This document shows, piece by piece, positions 6,983 through 15,559 of a stretch of 64,000 bases of DNA. The DNA is taken from the NCBI RefSeq assembly GCF_009805705.1, contig NZ_VSMB01000005.1, positions 124,001-188,000 of the forward strand. The letters run 5' to 3'. The position numbers and the translations under genes are program-made. Source of the DNA: Ruania rhizosphaerae (GTDB taxonomy: Bacteria > Actinomycetota > Actinomycetes > Actinomycetales > Beutenbergiaceae). Under the pieces are notes generated by a model. That model was not told where the DNA came from, did no database searches, and saw only the letters and a program-made list of their open reading frames with translations. Position 1 is the first letter of the stretch, and each line of letters starts with the position of its first letter.

Positions 6983-8707
6983 ATGGTCCTTCAGCTGCGC
7001 GAGGCATCGGTGCGCTACCCACGCGCCGACGCACCCGTGCTCGACGGCATCGATCTGGACCTGGCCGCCGGCGAGCGGTTGCTCGTCCTCGGCCGGTCCG
7101 GATCGGGCAAGAGCTCGCTGCTGCGTGCACTGGCCGGGGTCGTGCCCGGCACGATCGAGGCCGACGTCACCGGGAGCTGGCAGGTGTGCGGTCAGGACCC
7201 GCGTACCACGCCGGTTCCCGAGTTGGCCCGTCACGTGGCGACCCTCACTCAGGATCCTGCCGACCAGCTGTGCCTGCCCACTGTGGTGGACGAGGTGGGC
7301 TTCGCGCTCGAGAACCGGGCGGTACCCCCCGGGGAGATCGGACCGCGAGTCGAGGCGGCGCTCGCAGCGGTGGGCGCCGGGCACCTCGCCGGTCGCCGCA
7401 CCAGCGAGCTCTCGGGAGGTGAGGGCCAACGGGTCGCGCTCGCGGCGGCCCTCGTCGCCCGCCCGGAGCTGCTGCTCCTGGATGAACCGACGGCACTGCT
7501 GGACCCGGTCGCGGCCCGCGACATCGGGCGGCTGCTCGCCGACCTCCCGGAGGCGAGTCTTGTGATCGAGCACCGCCTGGACGAGCTCGGCGCGCTCCCC
7601 GAGCGCAGCCTGCTGCTCGGACCTGATGGTGGTGTGGCCGCCCTCGGGCCAACGGTCGACCTGCTGGCCGCCGAAGATGTCGCTGGGACCGGCACGTGGG
7701 TACCGGCGGGCGTGGAGGTGGCGCGCGCCCTGCGCCGGCTCGTAGGTGCTCCCTTTCAGCCTGACGCGGCAGTCTCGGGTGAGTCGCTCGGGTACGGGCT
7801 GCGGGCCCTCGACGCGAGCCTCCCGCGGCCACGGTCGGGGCGCGCAGGTTCGGCTCCGGCTGGTTCGGCGCCGGCAGCGGGGTGCCGGGAGCCGGGTGAG
7901 GTGCTGCTGCGTGCCGACGACGTCACGGTCCGGCGAGGAGACCGTGCCGTGGTGCGGCGGGTGGATCTGCAGGTGCGGTCCGGCACCATCACGGCGGTGC
8001 TCGGCGCGAACGGCTCCGGCAAGAGCACGCTGCTGCTCGGCCTGGCGGGACTGCTCCCGGCCGACGGGGTGCGTGGTACGGGCCGGGTGGGCATGGTGTT
8101 CCAGAACCCCGAGCACCAGTTCCTCGCCCGATCCGCCCGAGGGGAGATCGAGATGGGACTGCAGCATGAGGCATCCGGGAACACGCGCGACGCTCGCGCC
8201 GATGCCATTCTCACCAGTTACGGTCTGTCCGAGGTGGCCGATCGTGACCCGTTCCGCCTCTCCGGTGGGCAGCAACGCCGTCTGTCTCTCGCCGCGATGG
8301 GCTCCATGGCCGATGACGTGCTGCTCGCCGATGAACCGACGTTCGGTCAGGACCGTCGCACCACGCTCGCCGTCGCGGACCAGCTGCGCCGCATCGCCGA
8401 CCGCGGGGGAGCGGTGGTCCTGGTCAGCCACGACCTGCGTCTGGTCGCCTCGCTGGCCGACCACGTGCTGCTGTTGGCCCACGGTGCGCCCGTGGCCGCC
8501 GGCCCCGCCGCCGACATCCTGACCCCGGATGTACTCGGCCGAGCCGGTCTGCGTCTCCCACCGCTGCTGGAGGCGTGGATCACGGACGCCCACGGCGACC
8601 CGCGTCGCCTGCCTGCACTGCTCGGTGCCCTCGACGAACTGGCCCTCGACGAACTGGCCCGTGACGAGACGTCGCATAACCCGGATCTGGCCCCGTCTGC
8701 GCGATGA
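6983..8707 (+). CDS. ykoD: YkoD, fused double ABC ATPase of ECF transporter
   Basis: The 574-residue protein holds two complete ABC ATPase domains in one chain. The first has Walker A GRSGSGKSS (about residues 37-45), LSGGE (about 143) and LLLDEPTALLD. The second has GANGSGKST (about 339-347), LSGGQQRR (about 426) and LLADEPTFGQD. A Gly/Ala/Ser linker joins them. This is the energising subunit that would normally be an EcfA1/EcfA2 pair. It starts 3 bp after the ykoE stop codon and precedes ykoC. Confidence 0.92.
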   Translation: MVLQLREASVRYPRADAPVLDGIDLDLAAGERLLVLGRSGSGKSSLLRALAGVVPGTIEADVTGSWQVCGQDPRTTPVPELARHVATLTQDPADQLCLPTVVDEVGFALENRAVPPGEIGPRVEAALAAVGAGHLAGRRTSELSGGEGQRVALAAALVARPELLLLDEPTALLDPVAARDIGRLLADLPEASLVIEHRLDELGALPERSLLLGPDGGVAALGPTVDLLAAEDVAGTGTWVPAGVEVARALRRLVGAPFQPDAAVSGESLGYGLRALDASLPRPRSGRAGSAPAGSAPAAGCREPGEVLLRADDVTVRRGDRAVVRRVDLQVRSGTITAVLGANGSGKSTLLLGLAGLLPADGVRGTGRVGMVFQNPEHQFLARSARGEIEMGLQHEASGNTRDARADAILTSYGLSEVADRDPFRLSGGQQRRLSLAAMGSMADDVLLADEPTFGQDRRTTLAVADQLRRIADRGGAVVLVSHDLRLVASLADHVLLLAHGAPVAAGPAADILTPDVLGRAGLRLPPLLEAWITDAHGDPRRLPALLGALDELALDELARDETSHNPDLAPSAR

Positions 8708-8720
8708 GGATGGTGCATCG

Positions 8721-9548
8721 ATGAGTACCCCCGCGTTCGGCCGCCCGCTGCCGGTCGACTCCCTGCTGCACCGGCGTGACCCCACCGTCAAGGTGCTCGT
8801 GGTGCTCGTGGTCTGCCTTGCGATCACCGCCGTCGTGGACCCTGTCACCCCGGCGGCGCTGTATCTGCTCGCCTGGCCCGCGGCGGTGCTCGCCGGCCGG
8901 ATCCCGCCCGCCACGCTGCTGCGGGCTCACGTGCCCTTCGTGGCATTCGCACTCAGCCTGCTGATGGTGAACGCAGCAACCCGGGACGGGGAGACGATCG
9001 CCCGGCTGCTCGCGGTCGACATCTCTGCCGAGGGCCTGACGATCGGTGCTGGTCTGGCGATGCGCACCCTGCTCATCGGGATCGTCTCGGTCACCTTCGT
9101 GCTCACCACCGACGGCGCCCGCCTGATGACCAGCCTGCACCAGCACCTGCGCCTCAGCGGCCGGTTCGCCTACGCCGTCCTCGCCGGATACCGGCTCCTC
9201 GAGCAGCTCCCCGAGACGTGGAGCACCATCCGCTCGGCTCAAGCCGCCCGTGACCCTCGCCGGCGGCTTCAGCACCCGGGCCACGCGCCGTCCGCCCGGC
9301 CGAAAGCGCTGGCTCAGGCCGCATTCGCGCTACTGGTGACCTCGTTACGCCGGGGTGAGCGGATGTCGATCGCCCTGGAGACCCGAGGACTCGGGGCGGG
9401 CCCGCGCACCATCGCTGCGCCGTCGGACCTTCGTTGGGCCGACGCCGTGGTGGCGTTCGTGGCGCTCGGTGTCACAGCCGCCGTGCTGCTGACCTCCTGG
9501 CGGCTGGGGCTGCTGCGGGGGCTGGGGGAGCTCGGCGTGTTCGGATGA
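8721..9548 (+). CDS. ykoC: YkoC, ECF transporter transmembrane T component
   Basis: The 275-residue protein has about five or six transmembrane helices and the cytoplasmic coupling helices of T components, with the two short Ala-Arg motifs SAQAARDP and ALETRGLG that contact the ATPases. I use the ATG at 8721, 13 bp after ykoD; the frame is open further upstream only because it shadows ykoD. It links the YkoD ATPase to the YkoE substrate subunit. It is the last gene of the riboswitch-controlled operon and converges with a minus-strand SDR gene 18 bp away. Confidence 0.9.
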   Translation: MSTPAFGRPLPVDSLLHRRDPTVKVLVVLVVCLAITAVVDPVTPAALYLLAWPAAVLAGRIPPATLLRAHVPFVAFALSLLMVNAATRDGETIARLLAVDISAEGLTIGAGLAMRTLLIGIVSVTFVLTTDGARLMTSLHQHLRLSGRFAYAVLAGYRLLEQLPETWSTIRSAQAARDPRRRLQHPGHAPSARPKALAQAAFALLVTSLRRGERMSIALETRGLGAGPRTIAAPSDLRWADAVVAFVALGVTAAVLLTSWRLGLLRGLGELGVFG

Positions 9549-9566
9549 GCCGGAGTCCCGGCGTGC

Positions 9567-10379
9567 TCAGCTCGGGTCAGGCCAGCCCATCTCGATCATG
9601 TGCGTCAACGGCCCGGTCATCAGCCCTCCGTCCACCGGCAGCGTCACCCCGGTGATCCAGGACGCCTCGTCCGAGGCGAGGAAGGCGACGGCGGCCGCCA
9701 CCTCCTCCGGCAGGCCCACCCGGCCCATGGGGTAGGCCGCCGTGATCCGCTCCAGCATGGCCTCCTGCGCCGGCCCCTGTTCGGTCCAGTTGCGGGTGAT
9801 GATGGTGCCGGGGGCCACGACGTTGGCGCGCACCCACCCGCGGTCGGCACCGGCCGTTCCCCGTGCCTGCGGCCCGTGCGAGACGGCGATGTTCGTGATC
9901 GCGTTGATCAGCCCGGCCTTGGCGGCCGAGTACGGGATGGTCCCGACGGCGCCCATCCCGTTCACCGACGCCGTCGCCACGATCCTGCCTCCCCCAGGCG
10001 CCTCCAGCAGTGCGGGCATCGCGGCCTGAATGGTGCGCACCGCCCCGTGCAGCGTGGGATCGACCTGGGCGTGCCATCCCTCCTCGTCCAGGGTTTCCAG
10101 GGAGTCGAGCGCCGCCACGCCCACGTTCGGGACCAGTACGTCCAGGCGCCCGTACGCGGTCAGCGTGGCCTCGACGGCGGCCTGCACATCCTCGCGCCGG
10201 GTCACATCGCACGTGACCGCCTGGCCGCCGATCCCGGACGCCGTCGAATCGGCGACGCAGGAGTCCACGTCGGCGACCATCACGCGGCAGCCCTCCTCGG
10301 CGAGGCGCACGCAGATCGCGCGCCCGATGCCGTGCGCACCGCCGGTGACCAGGGCGACCCGGTCGGTCAGTCCGCGCAT
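9567..10379 (-). CDS. Short-chain dehydrogenase/reductase
   Basis: This is a 270-residue classical SDR: cofactor motif TGGAHGIG (about residues 11-18), a PNVG segment in place of the usual NNAG, a catalytic Ser in the SVNGMG region, and catalytic YSAAKAG. The C-terminal GVTLPVDGGLMTG is typical. The start is the ATG at 10379, 7 bp after serC, so it probably shares the serC transcript. The substrate is not predictable. The Asn-to-Pro change in the NNAG position is mild and seen in other SDRs. Confidence 0.85.
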   Translation of the reverse strand: MRGLTDRVALVTGGAHGIGRAICVRLAEEGCRVMVADVDSCVADSTASGIGGQAVTCDVTRREDVQAAVEATLTAYGRLDVLVPNVGVAALDSLETLDEEGWHAQVDPTLHGAVRTIQAAMPALLEAPGGGRIVATASVNGMGAVGTIPYSAAKAGLINAITNIAVSHGPQARGTAGADRGWVRANVVAPGTIITRNWTEQGPAQEAMLERITAAYPMGRVGLPEEVAAAVAFLASDEASWITGVTLPVDGGLMTGPLTHMIEMGWPDPS

Positions 10380-10386
10380 CAGGGCC

Positions 10387-11505
10387 TCACAGGTTCTCGA
10401 CGACGTAGTCCACGCACGCGACCAGGGCCGCCACATCCTCGGGGTCGACCGAGGGATACATGCCCACCCGGATCTGGTTGCGGCCCAGCTTGCGGTAGGG
10501 CTCGATGTCGACCACCCCGTTCTCCCGGAGCACCGACGCCACCCGGGCGGCGTCGACCGTCTCCGCGAAGTCGACCGTGCCGACCACGGTCGAACGTGCC
10601 TGAGGGTCGGTGACGAAGGGCGTCGCATACTCGGATCGCTCCGCCCAGTCGTAGAGGATCGACGCGGACCGGGCGCTGCGGCTCGCAGCGAAGCTCATGC
10701 CGCCGCCCGCCAGCAGCCACTCCACCTGCTCGGCCATGAGCACCAGGGTGGCGATCGCCGGAGTGTTGAGGGTCTGCTCCTTGCGGGAGTTCTCCACGGC
10801 CGCCGTCAGTGAGAGGGATTCGGGAACCCACCGCTGGGCCAGCTCCTCGACTCGTGCCAGGGCCGCGGGGGAGAGTGCTGCCAGCCAGAGTCCGCCGTCG
10901 GACCCCAGTCCCTTCTGCGGGGCGAAGTAGTAGGCATCGCACTGGCTCAGGTCCACCGGGACCCCACCGGCCGCGGAGGTGCCATCCACGAGCATCAGTG
11001 CTTCGGCGTCCACTTGCCCGCCATCCACCCGCTCGACCGGGGCGACCACACCGGTCGAGGTCTCGTTGTGCGCCCACGCGTAGGCGTCGACACCCTCCTC
11101 GGCCCGGGGCCGGGCCAGCGTGCCGGGGTCACCGGTGATCACACTCGGGTCGGCGAGGAAGGGAGCCCGCCTGGCGGCCGTGGCGAACTTCGCCCCGAAC
11201 TCACCGGTGCTCACGTGCTGGGACCGCTCGCGGATCAGGCCGAACGTCGCGGCATCCCAGAAGAAGGTCGAGCCGCCGTTGCCGAGCACGATCTCGTAGT
11301 CGTCAGGGAGCTCGAGCAGTTCCCGTATCCCCTCGCGCACCCGCGCCACCAGCTGGCGCACCGGTGCCTGCCGGTGGGAGGTTCCCATCAGTGTCGTCCC
11401 CACCGCGGCGAGCGCATCGGACTGACCGGGACGGATCCGGCTCGGCCCACTGCCGAACCTTCCGTCGGCGGGCAGCATCTCGGTGGGCAGGGCCAGCGTC
11501 GTCAT
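10387..11505 (-). CDS. serC: Phosphoserine aminotransferase
   Basis: The 372-residue fold-type I aminotransferase matches actinobacterial SerC throughout: N-terminal FGSGPSRIRPGQ, MGTSHRQAPV, the PLP-lysine segment YYFAPQKGLGSDGG, and the RVGMYPSVDPEDV end. It converts 3-phosphohydroxypyruvate and glutamate to phosphoserine in serine synthesis. A Shine-Dalgarno AAGGGA precedes the ATG at 11505. It lies 26 bp after the citrate synthase gene and 7 bp before the SDR, all on the minus strand, so a three-gene transcript is likely. Confidence 0.95.
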   Translation of the reverse strand: MTTLALPTEMLPADGRFGSGPSRIRPGQSDALAAVGTTLMGTSHRQAPVRQLVARVREGIRELLELPDDYEIVLGNGGSTFFWDAATFGLIRERSQHVSTGEFGAKFATAARRAPFLADPSVITGDPGTLARPRAEEGVDAYAWAHNETSTGVVAPVERVDGGQVDAEALMLVDGTSAAGGVPVDLSQCDAYYFAPQKGLGSDGGLWLAALSPAALARVEELAQRWVPESLSLTAAVENSRKEQTLNTPAIATLVLMAEQVEWLLAGGGMSFAASRSARSASILYDWAERSEYATPFVTDPQARSTVVGTVDFAETVDAARVASVLRENGVVDIEPYRKLGRNQIRVGMYPSVDPEDVAALVACVDYVVENL

Positions 11506-11531
11506 GGAGATCCCTTCGTGCGGTGAGCCGA

Positions 11532-12527
11532 TTATCTCACCGTCGCCATCTCGTCATGTGCTTCCAAGATGTGGGCGCTCCACCCGGCCACGCGGCCACA
11601 GGCGATCATCGCGGTGAACATCGGAGGCGGCACCTGGGCGAGGTCGAGGAGCACACTCGCCCAGAACAGGGCGTGACCGCCGTAGGCGGCGGCGGGCCGG
11701 ATGCCACGCGCAGCGAGGGCCTGATACCCAGCGCGAGCGACGGCGTCGGCGATCTCCAGGCGCGGTGCCCCGAGGCTGCCGGCAACCTCCCGCAGCGCCT
11801 CCACCCGCGGATCGGTGCCGTGGTAGCCGTCCTGGTGGAACCCGTAGAGGGCACCGGCGTCCAGGGTCCGTTCCACCACGGCGCGCGGGTCACCGGTGTG
11901 TTCGGCCTCGCGGATCAACGCCAGTGCCCGGACGGCGGCTCCTCCGCCCCGCGGTCCACTCACCGCGGCCACGGCACCGGACAGGCACGCGGCCGCGTCG
12001 GCACCCGTGCGGGCGATCTGCCGAGCCACCGTGGTGGAGGAGGTGAGGCCGTGCTCGGCCAGCGCCACCCAGCACGCGTCGATCGCCCGGGCATGGGCGT
12101 CGTCGACCTCACCGCGCCAGCGCATCACGAACCTGCGCGCCGTGCCCTCGACCGTGTTCACCTGCCGCTGGCCGATCGCCGGCAGGTCGTCATTGCGTGC
12201 GGACTGGGCGACGAACGACAGCGCCATCACCGACGCACGCGCCAGATCGCTGCGCAGCTGAGCCCGATCGACCTCGCCGATCGGGCGGAATCCCCACACC
12301 GGGGCCAACTGTGCCAATGCGCTCTGCACGTCCACCCGGTGATCGCCGGTGCGCACGGTCAGCGGGAACGGTTCTGCGGGCGGGAGCGCGTGCCCCTCGG
12401 CCCCGTCGACGAGCAGCCCCCAGACGTCCTCGAACCCGCCGCGGGAAACGAGATCGCGCACGTCGCGGCCACGGAAATACAGGCCGCGCTCGGGGTCGAC
12501 CGAGGAGATCGGTGCGGGAGCCGTCAT
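11532..12527 (-). CDS. Citrate synthase family protein (CitA-like, short form)
   Basis: The 331-residue protein is shorter than the usual 370-430. It begins APAPISSVDPERGLYFRGRDV, the small N-terminal beta region of citrate/methylcitrate synthases. It retains LYGFHQDGYHGTDPRVEAL, the equivalent of the GFGHRVY-DPR active-site segment, and ends AYGGHALFWASVLLDLAQVPPPMF. Citrate synthases condense acetyl-CoA with oxaloacetate. The short actinobacterial paralogue often lies near serC, as here. The start is the ATG at 12527; longer open frame upstream shadows ideR. Whether it is fully active is uncertain. Confidence 0.82.
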   Translation of the reverse strand: MTAPAPISSVDPERGLYFRGRDVRDLVSRGGFEDVWGLLVDGAEGHALPPAEPFPLTVRTGDHRVDVQSALAQLAPVWGFRPIGEVDRAQLRSDLARASVMALSFVAQSARNDDLPAIGQRQVNTVEGTARRFVMRWRGEVDDAHARAIDACWVALAEHGLTSSTTVARQIARTGADAAACLSGAVAAVSGPRGGGAAVRALALIREAEHTGDPRAVVERTLDAGALYGFHQDGYHGTDPRVEALREVAGSLGAPRLEIADAVARAGYQALAARGIRPAAAYGGHALFWASVLLDLAQVPPPMFTAMIACGRVAGWSAHILEAHDEMATVR

Positions 12528-12641
12528 ACTGCTCAGGCTATCTGTGCCCCGGCGGTGGTCACGATCTGGTGTGGTCCAGGCCGGCTGGGACAGTAATGTG
12601 GCCTGCAGGACGTGTGGGCGCAGGCGATGGGGAGAAGGCTC

Positions 12642-13319
12642 GTGAGCGATCTGATCGACACCACGGAGATGTACCTGAAGACGGTTTACGAACTGATCGA
12701 AGAGGGCATCGTGCCGCTGCGAGCGCGTATTGCGGAGCGGCTGGGGCACTCGGGGCCGACGGTTTCCCAGACCGTCGCGCGGCTGGAGCGGGACGGTCTG
12801 ATGGTCGTGACCGGCGACCGGCACCTCGAACTCACCGATGAGGGCATGGCGCGGGCGACGCGGGTGATGCGCAAGCACCGGCTCGCTGAACGGCTGCTGA
12901 CTGACGTGATCGGGCTGGACTGGCCGCACGTGCACGAGGAGGCGTGCCGCTGGGAGCACGTGATGAGCCGGCAGGTGGAGGAGCGGCTGATCGCGTTGCT
13001 CGACCATCCGGGTTTCGACCCCTACGGCAACCCCATCCCGGGACTGGAAGAGTTCGGGGAGGCGCGCCCGGAGGCTGAGCTCGGCACCTGGCTGACCGAT
13101 GTGCCGGCCGGTGCGCAGTACGTGATCACCCGGCTCGGGGAGCCGCTGCAGGTGGACACCGAGATGCTCGCCGAACTGGAGAAGGCTGGTGTGGGACCCG
13201 GTGTACAGGTCTCGGTGGAGCGGGAGCGGGCGCTGGTGACCATCGCGCCGAACGGTTCTGATGTGGTGCTCGAGCTCGACGAGGACGTCGCCAAGCACGT
13301 CTTCGTCCGCCCGGTGTGA
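12642..13319 (+). CDS. ideR: DtxR/IdeR-type iron-dependent repressor
   Basis: The 225-residue protein begins SDLIDTTEMYLKTVYEL and follows mycobacterial IdeR closely. A winged HTH with SGPTVSQTVARLERDG is followed by the metal sites: Met10, His and Glu in HRLAERLL, and the His-Cys-Glu-His set in HVHEEACRWEHV. An SH3-like domain forms the last 70 residues. IdeR represses iron-uptake genes when iron-loaded. The GTG at 12642 has a strong Shine-Dalgarno GGAGAAGG. It is divergent from the citrate synthase across 114 bp. Manganese sensing (MntR) is less likely because the Cys ligand is kept. Confidence 0.9.
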   Translation: MSDLIDTTEMYLKTVYELIEEGIVPLRARIAERLGHSGPTVSQTVARLERDGLMVVTGDRHLELTDEGMARATRVMRKHRLAERLLTDVIGLDWPHVHEEACRWEHVMSRQVEERLIALLDHPGFDPYGNPIPGLEEFGEARPEAELGTWLTDVPAGAQYVITRLGEPLQVDTEMLAELEKAGVGPGVQVSVERERALVTIAPNGSDVVLELDEDVAKHVFVRPV

Positions 13320-13389
13320 GCACGTGAGCGAGCGTCTGATGCATTTCGCTGCGCGCCATTGATCTGTGGTCCATGTCACAATCGTGACC

Positions 13390-13424
13390 GGAATGTGACA
13401 TTCCCGTGATCATCGGGGTAGTGT
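13390..13424 (+). promoter_or_regulatory. Promoter with 15-bp palindrome over the -35, upstream of c-di-AMP riboswitch
   Basis: GGAATGT-G-ACATTCC (13390-13404) is a perfect odd palindrome. It contains GTGACA (13395-13400), a 5/6 match to the -35 consensus, followed 18 bp later by TAGTGT (13419-13424). TGTCACA at 13374-13380 and TGTGACA at 13394-13400 form a further dyad. A repressor or activator of the cell-wall hydrolase could bind here; which one is unknown. Confidence 0.5.
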
Positions 13425-13470
13425 GTGTCTCGCTCGACGAAACCCTCCTTCGACGAGCACCTCGGACAGA

Positions 13471-13626
13471 CGCCTAACCCTGTCACTGTCTGGGGTTACG
13501 ACATACCCGTGACAGGGGCGGGGGACCCACTTCCCGGTGCACCAGCACCTCGGGGTGAAGTCCACCGGTAAGACCGGCGGACCGGGTGTTACTCCCACCC
13601 GAACCCGACAGCTCACCTCGTAGGCA
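13471..13626 (+). promoter_or_regulatory. c-di-AMP riboswitch (ydaO-yuaA element)
   Basis: Conserved blocks are seen in order: CGCCTAACCCTGTC (13471), GACAGGGGCGGGGGACCCAC (from 13511), TCGGGGTGAAGTCC (about 13550), and CCCGAACCCGACAGCTCACC (13598) ending TCGTAGGC. GCCT (13472-13475) pairs with AGGC (13622-13625) as the closing helix. In actinobacteria this element sits before resuscitation-factor and NlpC/P60 wall-hydrolase genes, as here. Binding of c-di-AMP normally turns expression off. Confidence 0.9.
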
Positions 13627-13645
13627 GCAGGAGAGGCAAGCGAAA

Positions 13646-14452
13646 TTGACCCAGTGCACTGAACGCGCGCGGCACCGCGCAGCGCAGCGCCCCGTGACCC
13701 CCCTCACGACGTTCGGCCAGGCCGTCCGTGGCCCGGTGGGGCGGCGAACGGCAGCAGCCGTGGCTTCCTCCGGCGTGATCCTCGGACTGAGCGCCTCCGC
13801 AGCGATCGCCGGTCCGGTATCCCCCGGAAGTGTCCCGGTGCGAACCGCGAACCTCGCGTCGGCCGTCGTCGCCGACGATGATTCGATCGCCGTCTCCGAG
13901 GTTGTCACCGTCGCGGCTGACATCTCCTGGAGCCTCGGCACCGAGGTCGAGGTCTCCGCCGAGGCCCCGCCACCTCCGCCGCCCCCGGAGCCCGAGCCCG
14001 AGCCCGAGCCGGTCGTCACCTACGAGCGTGAGACGACCACGACGGCACAGGCATCCCGGAGCGCCGAGCGCACCGAGGCCGCCGAGGCTCCGGCGCCGAC
14101 GACCGATGTCTCGGGTGTCCGTGCGCAGATCGTCAACATCGCGCACCGCTACGTCGGAACCCCGTACGTCTACGGCGGCAGCACTCCCTCCGGCTTCGAC
14201 TGCTCGGGCTTCACGCAGTATGTCTACGCCCAGGTCGGCATCTCCCTGCCGCGTTCCTCCGGTGCGCAGGCCGGTGCCGGACAGCGCGTCTCGGCCTCCG
14301 AGGCACAGCCGGGAGACCTGGTCTGGTGGCCCGGTCACATCGGGATCTATCTCGGCGGAAACCAGCACATCGCGGCCCGGAACCCGGGCACGCCGCTGAC
14401 CGCCGGCCCGATCTACAACTCCAGCCCGACGTTCATCCGCGTCGTCGGCTGA
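13646..14452 (+). CDS. Secreted NlpC/P60 peptidoglycan endopeptidase (C40)
   Basis: The 268-residue protein is exported. A basic N-terminus and hydrophobic core ending SASAAIA are followed by a Pro/Glu-rich spacer at about residues 108-127 and a C-terminal NlpC/P60 domain. Catalytic Cys (about residue 185) lies in FDCSGFTQYVY, His in WPGHIGIYLGG, and the third polar residue in HIAARNPG. Such enzymes cleave the D-Glu/mDAP-type bond in stem peptides during growth. I place the start at TTG 13646, behind AGGAGAGG and after the riboswitch; GTG 13694 is the alternative. Control by c-di-AMP ties wall remodelling to osmotic signalling. Confidence 0.9.
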   Translation: MTQCTERARHRAAQRPVTPLTTFGQAVRGPVGRRTAAAVASSGVILGLSASAAIAGPVSPGSVPVRTANLASAVVADDDSIAVSEVVTVAADISWSLGTEVEVSAEAPPPPPPPEPEPEPEPVVTYERETTTTAQASRSAERTEAAEAPAPTTDVSGVRAQIVNIAHRYVGTPYVYGGSTPSGFDCSGFTQYVYAQVGISLPRSSGAQAGAGQRVSASEAQPGDLVWWPGHIGIYLGGNQHIAARNPGTPLTAGPIYNSSPTFIRVVG

Positions 14453-14465
14453 TCTGAACGTTCCC

Positions 14466-14505
14466 GAACGGGCCCGTTCCTGGACTTCCAGGGGCGGGCC
14501 CGTTC
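14466..14505 (+). terminator. Hairpin terminator after the NlpC/P60 gene
   Basis: Arms 14466-14476 (GAACGGGCCCG) and 14495-14505 (CGGGCCCGTTC) pair perfectly. An inner CCTGG/CCAGG extends the stem. It starts 13 bp after the stop codon and has no strong T-run. Confidence 0.7.
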
Positions 14506-14614
14506 GTCGTCGGTCCCAACTGGTGAGGGCGTGAGGAGCGTCGGAGGCGCAGCCCGGTCAGAGCGTGCACAATTGACCCACCAAGGTCCGCGAAGGTCGG
14601 GGGTGGAAGAGGTC

Positions 14615-15550
14615 ATGGAACACGAACAGGTCGTCCTCGTCGGCGTCGACGGCTCTGCTGCGAGCCTCAATGCCCTCGAATGGGCTGTGGCCCAGGCGCG
14701 ACGAGTGGGTTGGCGGCTGCACCTGGTGTGTGCCTACGCCCTGCCGACCTTCGCGGCTGCGTCGCTGGACGGTGGCTACGCCACGCTCGACGACACCGCG
14801 ATCCGCGACGGCGCCCAGGCTGCGCTCGACGAGGCCGTGGAGCTGGCGAGCGGGCGCGGTGTGGACGTCACCAGCTCCCTCGAGACCGGTGATCCGGCGG
14901 GTGTGCTCGTCGACCTCACCAAGCAGGTGTGCCTCGCCGTCGTCGGCACCCGCGGCAACAGCGGGTTCGCCGAGCGCATCCTCGGTACCGTCTCCTCAGC
15001 GTTGCCGGCACATGCCCACTGCCCCACCGTGGTGGTACCGCTGCACGAGGACGACGGCGAGCCCCCGCTGCCGATCCGGCGCATCGTCGTCGGGGTGGAC
15101 GGGTCGGACTCGGCGAAGGTGGCCCTCGACCGGGCGATCGAGCAGGCCGAGGTGTGGGATGCAGAGCTCACAGCGGTGGTCGGCGTGCCGATCGGCGCCG
15201 GTGCCGGACTGCTCGGCTGGCTCCCCGCCGCCGTCGACCGTGAGGTCGTGCTGGCCGACGTCACCGAGGGGCTGAACGTCACCGTGGACCGGGCGCTGGA
15301 AGGGCGCGAACTGACGGTCCGCCGGCACGCTCTTGACGGCTCCGGTGCGGAGCTGCTCTCGGAGTTCTCCACAGCCGTCGACCTGGTGGTGGTCGGCACC
15401 CGCGGGCGCGGCGGATTCGCCGGAATGCTGCTCGGCTCGACGTCCCAGCAAGTGCTGCACCACTCCGTCTGCCCGGTGCTAGTGGTGCCCACACGCATCC
15501 AGGACGAGGGGCTGCCGCCGATTGCCATGGGATGGAAGCGGCGGCCCTGA
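14615..15550 (+). CDS. Tandem-domain universal stress protein (UspA)
   Basis: The 311-residue protein has two Usp domains (about 5-150 and 158-300). Both keep the ATP-binding signature G-x2-G-x9-GS/T: GTRGNSGFAERILGTVS and GTRGRGGFAGMLLGSTS, and both begin with the VGVDGS strand. Two-domain, ATP-binding Usp proteins are typical of actinobacteria and are induced by hypoxia or stationary phase. The ATG at 14615 has GGAAGAGG upstream. It is monocistronic and converges with rocD. Confidence 0.9.
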   Translation: MEHEQVVLVGVDGSAASLNALEWAVAQARRVGWRLHLVCAYALPTFAAASLDGGYATLDDTAIRDGAQAALDEAVELASGRGVDVTSSLETGDPAGVLVDLTKQVCLAVVGTRGNSGFAERILGTVSSALPAHAHCPTVVVPLHEDDGEPPLPIRRIVVGVDGSDSAKVALDRAIEQAEVWDAELTAVVGVPIGAGAGLLGWLPAAVDREVVLADVTEGLNVTVDRALEGRELTVRRHALDGSGAELLSEFSTAVDLVVVGTRGRGGFAGMLLGSTSQQVLHHSVCPVLVVPTRIQDEGLPPIAMGWKRRP

Positions 15551-15559
15551 CCGACGCGG

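Noticed and set aside
6818-8914. 698-codon open frame opposite ykoD
   Set aside because: Covers a clear ABC ATPase gene in the opposite orientation and shows no motif of its own.
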